From assembly GCA_018672475.1 (NCBI GenBank), contig JABHFS010000199.1:1-44338 (forward strand): DNA of 44,338 nucleotides, given 5' to 3'. Positions 42,637-44,338 of the stretch are shown here, one piece after another (position 1 is the stretch's first letter; every line of letters begins with the position of its first letter). The position numbers were made by a program, and so were the translations under genes. Under the pieces are notes generated by a model. That model made no database searches. It had not been told where the DNA came from and was given only the letters and a program-made list of their open reading frames with translations. This DNA is from Gemmatimonadota bacterium. GTDB lineage: Bacteria > Latescibacterota > UBA2968 > UBA8231.

Positions 42637-43436
42637 CAGGCTTATTCGATATTTACACGACGCTTTTCCGCACCGACCTGGCGGTGCAATTCCAGTACCG
42701 GGCGGCGATGGTGATTTGGCTGATCGGCCGCGTTATCGAAGCACTGGTCTTCCTCTCGGTGTGGACGGCGGTGGCCGAATCGCAAGGTGGGCAGGTGGGC
42801 GGCTTCTCGGCCGGAGATTTCGCTGCCTATTATATCATCATGATGATGATGGGCCATCTGACCTTTACCTGGTTTATGTATGAATTCGAATTCCGGGTGC
42901 GATCGGGGTCCTTTTCGCCGCTCTTATTGCAACCCCTGCACCCGATCCACCGCGATATTGCCATGAATATCTCCTATAAGTTGCTGACCTTGGTGGTGAT
43001 GTTGCCAACGATGTTTCTGATGGTCGGGCTTTTTGATCCGACCTTCAATACACCCACTTGGGCCGTCTGGGCCGCGGTACCGGTGGTGCTATTGGCCTTT
43101 CTGATGCGCTTTTTCGTTGAATGGGCGCTGGCATTGGTTGCGTTGTGGACTACGCGTACGGAGGCGGCCAACCAAGTGTATTTCGCGGCCCTGCTATTTT
43201 TTTCCGGCCAGATGGCGCCGCTGGCTTTGATGCCCGAGTGGGTGCAAAGCCTGTCTGCGCTATTGCCCTTTCGTTGGATGCTGGCTTTCCCGACCGAACT
43301 CTTGCTCGGCCGCTTGGAGCCCGAAGAGGTGCTGCAGGGCCTGGCTGCACAGGTGATTTGGTTGGGGTTGGCTTGGGGCATGATGGGCTTGGTGTGGTCG
43401 CGCGGCGTACGCCGTTACTCGGCGGTGGGCTCATGA
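42633..43436 (+). CDS. ABC-2 type exporter permease, first subunit
   Basis: The 267-residue membrane protein has about six helices: AMVIWLIGRVIEALVFLSVW, then YYIIMMMMGHLTFTWFMYEF, LVVMLPTMFLMVGLF, and others near residues 145-215 and 240-260. The loop FRVRSGSFSPLLLQPLHPIH is typical of the DUF990 group. A 4-base overlap links it to the ATPase before it and another to the permease after it, so the three genes are translated together. The transported substrate is unknown. Confidence 0.87.
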   Translation: MTGLFDIYTTLFRTDLAVQFQYRAAMVIWLIGRVIEALVFLSVWTAVAESQGGQVGGFSAGDFAAYYIIMMMMGHLTFTWFMYEFEFRVRSGSFSPLLLQPLHPIHRDIAMNISYKLLTLVVMLPTMFLMVGLFDPTFNTPTWAVWAAVPVVLLAFLMRFFVEWALALVALWTTRTEAANQVYFAALLFFSGQMAPLALMPEWVQSLSALLPFRWMLAFPTELLLGRLEPEEVLQGLAAQVIWLGLAWGMMGLVWSRGVRRYSAVGS

Positions 43437-44218
43437 GCTATTTGCGATTGTTATGGATTTTCTTGCGCATCGGCGTGATGAACGAGCTGGCCTATCGGGC
43501 CAACTTCTGGGTGCAATTGCTGCAGAGCCTAGTCAGTATGGGGGTCGCGCTGGCGGGCTTGGCGGTAATCTTTTCGCATACTGAGGAACTGGGCGGTTGG
43601 CAGCCGGCCGAGTTGGTTGCGTTATTGGGGGTTTTCTTTTTGATGAGCGGGCTGATCGGTGCGTTGGTACAGCCCTCGATGCAGCGCTTTATGGAGGATG
43701 TGCGCCAAGGCACGCTAGACTTTACGCTGACCAAACCGGAAGATTCGCAAGTGCTGGTGAGTATCAGCGAAGTGCGCGTGTGGAAATTCCTGGATGTGGT
43801 GCAGGGTGCGGCGTTGATCGGATGGGCTCTTGCTGAGATCGGGTTGCAAACCGGTTTTATGCATGCGGCTAGTTTTGCGATTACTCTAGTGGCTGGTGCG
43901 GCGATCGTCTACAGTTTTTGGCTGGTGCTGGCGACCTTCTCCTTTTGGTTTATCAAGGCGGAGAATATCCTGGTGATCTTTCAGGCCGTCTATAGCGCGG
44001 GCAAGTATCCGGTGGCGATCTATCCGCGTTGGCTCAAGATGGCGATGACCTTTTTGGTGCCGGTGGCCTTTGCGGTGACGGTGCCGTCGGAGGCGTTGCT
44101 GGGGCGCCTTTCGACGGAGGTGTTTTGGGGGGCATTGGTGATGGCGGTGGTGATGGTGGTGGGCGCGCGGGTGTTTTGGTTGTGGGGCGTGCGGCACTAT
44201 TCGGGGGCTTCGGCGTAG
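43433..44218 (+). CDS. ABC-2 type exporter permease, second subunit
   Basis: The 261-residue partner permease starts at ATG 43433, inside the upstream stop. It has about six helices, including SLVSMGVALAGLAVIF, VALLGVFFLMSGLIGALVQP and ITLVAGAAIVYSFWLVLATF. The DFTLTKPEDSQVLVS loop parallels the LLQPLHPI loop of the first subunit. The frame is open far upstream, but that part is out of frame with the first permease and only a shadow. The final 120 bases of the window after the stop show no gene. Confidence 0.87.
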   Translation: MSYLRLLWIFLRIGVMNELAYRANFWVQLLQSLVSMGVALAGLAVIFSHTEELGGWQPAELVALLGVFFLMSGLIGALVQPSMQRFMEDVRQGTLDFTLTKPEDSQVLVSISEVRVWKFLDVVQGAALIGWALAEIGLQTGFMHAASFAITLVAGAAIVYSFWLVLATFSFWFIKAENILVIFQAVYSAGKYPVAIYPRWLKMAMTFLVPVAFAVTVPSEALLGRLSTEVFWGALVMAVVMVVGARVFWLWGVRHYSGASA

Positions 44219-44338
44219 GGCTGTGGGGCGGCGGTCTGTCCGGGAAAGCGTTCTGCGGGGGCAAATATTTCGCGCCTAGGTTGGTGGCTAGGCTACGTAG
44301 GGGAGGGGTATTTCACACAATAGAAAAGCGGCGTTACC

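Noticed and set aside
43121..43432. Long N-terminal extension of the last permease
   Set aside because: It is out of frame with the first permease, glycine/arginine-rich and non-membrane. The ATG at 43433 overlapping the stop gives the expected protein.

Overview
The window looks like the replication-origin region of a bacterium in the FCB superphylum, most likely a Latescibacterota-type (former WS3) or related lineage. The main lineage clue is the protein at 33820-34551. It ends in a 'YPNPFN' FlgD-like secretion tail that is widespread in FCB bacteria. The mix of enolase-superfamily sugar-acid dehydratases, a sulfatase, a phytanoyl-CoA-type dioxygenase and sugar ABC transporters fits such organisms. 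This placement is inference: there is no rRNA gene here and I could not run a search.

Region 1 (1-8225) is the chromosome-start block: an AT-rich gap with three perfect DnaA boxes, then dnaN, recF, a dciA-like gene, gyrB, gyrA, three tRNA genes (Ser-TGA, Ser-GCT, Gln-CTG) and a terminator. Region 2 (8338-15269) holds a YceI-like gene broken by an in-frame TAG, a sugar ABC importer (two permeases and a lipoprotein) running into a cytoplasmic-type sulfatase, and a soluble transhydrogenase. Region 3 (15270-17700) is a regulator and debris zone: an XRE-PAS regulator with several palindromes upstream, an IS5-type transposase remnant, and an AraC-family HTH fragment fused to its end.

Region 4 (17710-25410) holds slyD, rlmKL, a rhamnonate-dehydratase-like enzyme, a Gfo/Idh/MocA oxidoreductase, a DUF454 membrane protein, and a two-gene ergothioneine operon (egtB-egtD, minus strand). 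Region 5 (25480-29171) is a compatible-solute ABC importer whose second gene fuses binding protein and permease. It is bracketed by two copies of a 61-bp structured repeat and followed by pdxA. Region 6 (29344-32056) has three unrecognised proteins, two eroded 3' gene ends and an RsmC-like methyltransferase.

Region 7 (32133-41575) is carbohydrate-oriented: a GH1 glucosidase, a secreted tail-bearing protein, an AmpD-type amidase with an SH3 domain, a galactonate-dehydratase-like enzyme, an FAD oxidoreductase, a phytanoyl-CoA-type dioxygenase and a GH16 lipoprotein. It ends in two overlapping pseudogenes, an AraC HTH and a polytopic membrane protein. Region 8 (41659-44218) is a three-gene ABC-2 exporter operon.

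The genes suggest a heterotroph that imports and desulfates glycans, cleaves beta-glucosides and beta-glucans, dehydrates sugar acids, and protects itself with ergothioneine and betaine-type solutes. The window is also rich in decayed genes. The interruptions I found in otherwise continuous frames are nearly all TAG, although TAG also ends many intact genes here. I did not find a clear new multi-gene system. The best leads are the covarying repeat pair around the solute importer, the TAG-interrupted frames, and the unrecognised genes at 29344-31411.
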